Positions 5,629-6,338 of a DNA stretch of 6,338 bases are shown piece by piece. This DNA is from Bacillota bacterium (GTDB lineage: Bacteria; Bacillota; Sulfobacillia; JAJZYS01; JAJYTV01), in assembly GCA_021810725.1 (NCBI GenBank), contig JAJZIE010000148.1, positions 1 to 6,338 on the forward strand. Direction: 5' to 3'. The translations under genes and the position numbers were made by a program. The notes below the pieces were generated by a model that worked only from the letters and a program-made list of their open reading frames with translations, had not been told where the DNA came from and did no database searches. How positions within the stretch are numbered: position 1 is the first letter of the stretch; each line of letters opens with the position of its first letter.

Positions 5629-6171
5629 TCAGACGGCACCTCCTGAGTGGGATTCGCCCGGCAGGAAGCGGGCGGCGAGGATGCGTGCGAGCCAGGCGAG
5701 CAGGAGTCCGACGATCAGGCCTGCGAGGACGTCGCTTGGCCAGTGGGCTCCGAGGTAGAGGCGGGACCAGGCGACGGCCGCCGCGTAGACGTAGCCGAGG
5801 TAGGTGCCCCATCTCCCATCGCGGCCCCAGACTGCGGCGCCTGCGAAGGCGGCCGAGCTGTGCCCCGAAGGGAAGGATGCGCCGCCGGGCACGGGGCCGA
5901 GCAGGATGCCCCTGCCGAGCACCAGGAACGGGCGGGGGCGGCCGATGACGGGCTTCAGGACGAGGTCGACGACGATGAGAACGAGGAGCAGCGCGAGGAG
6001 GAGGGTGATGCCGACGCGGCGTTCTTCCCCCTTGCGGAAGAAGAGCTTGAAAAGACCCAGGATCAGCCAGACGCCACCGAACGATCCGAGCCACGTGAGT
6101 CCCATCGCCACCGGAAAGAGCCAGTGGGGCTGCCCCGCGAAGAAGCGCAGGATCGCGATGTCGGGGTGCAT
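5629..6171 (-). CDS. PAP2-family membrane phosphatase (possible undecaprenyl-diphosphate phosphatase)
   Basis: A 180-residue integral membrane protein with the full PAP2 phosphatase signature in order: KPVIGRPRP (K73, R80, P81; K-x6-RP), FPSGHSSAAF (PSGH at 101-104), and SRLYLGAHWPSD (S136, R137, catalytic H143, D147; SR-x5-H-x3-D). Several transmembrane helices flank these (about 18-45, 52-72, 122-135, 147-167). PAP2 enzymes remove phosphate from lipid phosphates at the outer membrane leaflet; PgpB and BcrC types act on undecaprenyl diphosphate. Because the gene follows a GT51 glycosyltransferase, whose reaction frees that carrier, carrier recycling is the likeliest role; phosphatidylglycerol phosphate is an alternative. 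The start ATG at 6171 overlaps the upstream stop as TGATG, a coupled arrangement. A GTG at 6186 would add five residues and lacks this logic. Confidence 0.93.
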   Translation of the reverse strand: MHPDIAILRFFAGQPHWLFPVAMGLTWLGSFGGVWLILGLFKLFFRKGEERRVGITLLLALLLVLIVVDLVLKPVIGRPRPFLVLGRGILLGPVPGGASFPSGHSSAAFAGAAVWGRDGRWGTYLGYVYAAAVAWSRLYLGAHWPSDVLAGLIVGLLLAWLARILAARFLPGESHSGGAV

Positions 6172-6338
6172 CAGCGAAGGCCCCACGGTGCCTTCAGCAC
6201 CTGCCGCCCCTGTGCCGGGGTAAGGTCGCCCGCGGCCTCCATGGCCGCCACGACCTGCGCCTGGCGCTGGGCCGCGGCCTTCGGGTTCGCCAGCGGATCG
6301 TAGTAGCTCGGCGCCTGCGGCAGGCCGGCGAGCAGGGT
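6171..6338 (-). CDS. GT51 peptidoglycan glycosyltransferase, C-terminal end (runs off the right edge)
   Basis: Only the last 55 codons are in the window. They begin TLLAGLPQAPSYYDPLANPK and continue AAAQRQAQVVAAMEAAGDLTPAQ, the class A penicillin-binding-protein form of the last conserved segment of the GT51 (transglycosylase) domain, which polymerises lipid II into glycan chains outside the membrane. In class A PBPs this segment is followed by a transpeptidase domain of several hundred residues. Here a TGA at 6173-6171 comes 15 residues after LTPAQ (GRQVLKAPWGLR), so the protein is either a stand-alone glycosyltransferase or a truncated class A PBP. The tail is clean and the stop overlaps the next start, which favours a natural end. 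It heads the three-gene operon as far as is visible. Confidence 0.88.
   Translation of the reverse strand, partial: TLLAGLPQAPSYYDPLANPKAAAQRQAQVVAAMEAAGDLTPAQGRQVLKAPWGLR

Noticed and set aside
5647..6303. 218-codon plus-strand frame opposite the PAP2 gene
   Set aside because: Acidic, low-complexity antisense translation; the minus strand carries every PAP2 catalytic motif.
1..6338. Mobile element, CRISPR array, tRNA or rRNA
   Set aside because: No transposase motifs, no regularly spaced repeats with spacers, no terminal inverted repeats around the remnants, and no tRNA- or rRNA-like sequence was seen.

Overview
This is a GC-rich bacterial chromosomal window carrying ordinary cell-envelope and housekeeping genes, one riboswitch-controlled exported protein and two decayed gene remnants. 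Non-ATG starts occur (a TTG for vapC, GTG for the DMT transporter), Shine-Dalgarno sites are strong, and the DNA is compositionally uniform except for an AT-richer patch around 3620-3770. A c-di-GMP (GEMM-I) aptamer with a transcription-terminator platform, a class A PBP-style GT51 segment and VapBC would fit a deep-branching high-GC Firmicute. No rRNA or phylogenetic marker here can prove that, and other high-GC phyla remain possible.

Layout. Positions 1-426 (minus) hold the N-terminal 142 codons of a class I SAM-dependent methyltransferase. Just upstream on the same strand, 504-865 is a broken GNAT acetyltransferase: its N- and C-terminal parts are intact, but the middle, including the acetyl-CoA loop, is deleted and the frame is shifted. 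From about 991 to 1206 (plus) runs a regulatory leader: a possible promoter, a well-conserved GEMM-I aptamer (1033-1121), then a terminator hairpin (1140-1170). The 3' strand of the aptamer is perfectly complementary over 8 bases to the terminator 5' arm, which predicts a c-di-GMP-triggered OFF switch. The leader feeds 1207-2286, a 359-residue exported protein made of three or four beta-rich repeats.

From 2287 to 2533 is a convergent intergenic region with two hairpins and a short stretch that reads like the C-terminal end of a VOC (glyoxalase-like) gene. Positions 2534-3460 (minus) encode a 10-TM EamA/DMT transporter. A divergent spacer (3461-3785) contains an extended -10 promoter with three copies of GCATAC and drives a VapBC toxin-antitoxin pair (AbrB-type antitoxin, then an overlapping PIN toxin, to 4495).

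A 14-bp perfect hairpin (4557-4589) separates vapC from a convergent minus-strand operon: GT51 peptidoglycan glycosyltransferase (enters from the right, ends 6171), PAP2 phosphatase (5629-6171) and fabH (4638-5627), joined by 1-base overlaps or gaps. GT51 releases undecaprenyl diphosphate, PAP2 proteins can dephosphorylate it, and FabH starts fatty-acid chains, so the operon plausibly links lipid-carrier recycling, cell-wall polymerisation and membrane lipid supply.

No wholly new system is evident. The best material for follow-up is the riboswitch-exported repeat protein unit.
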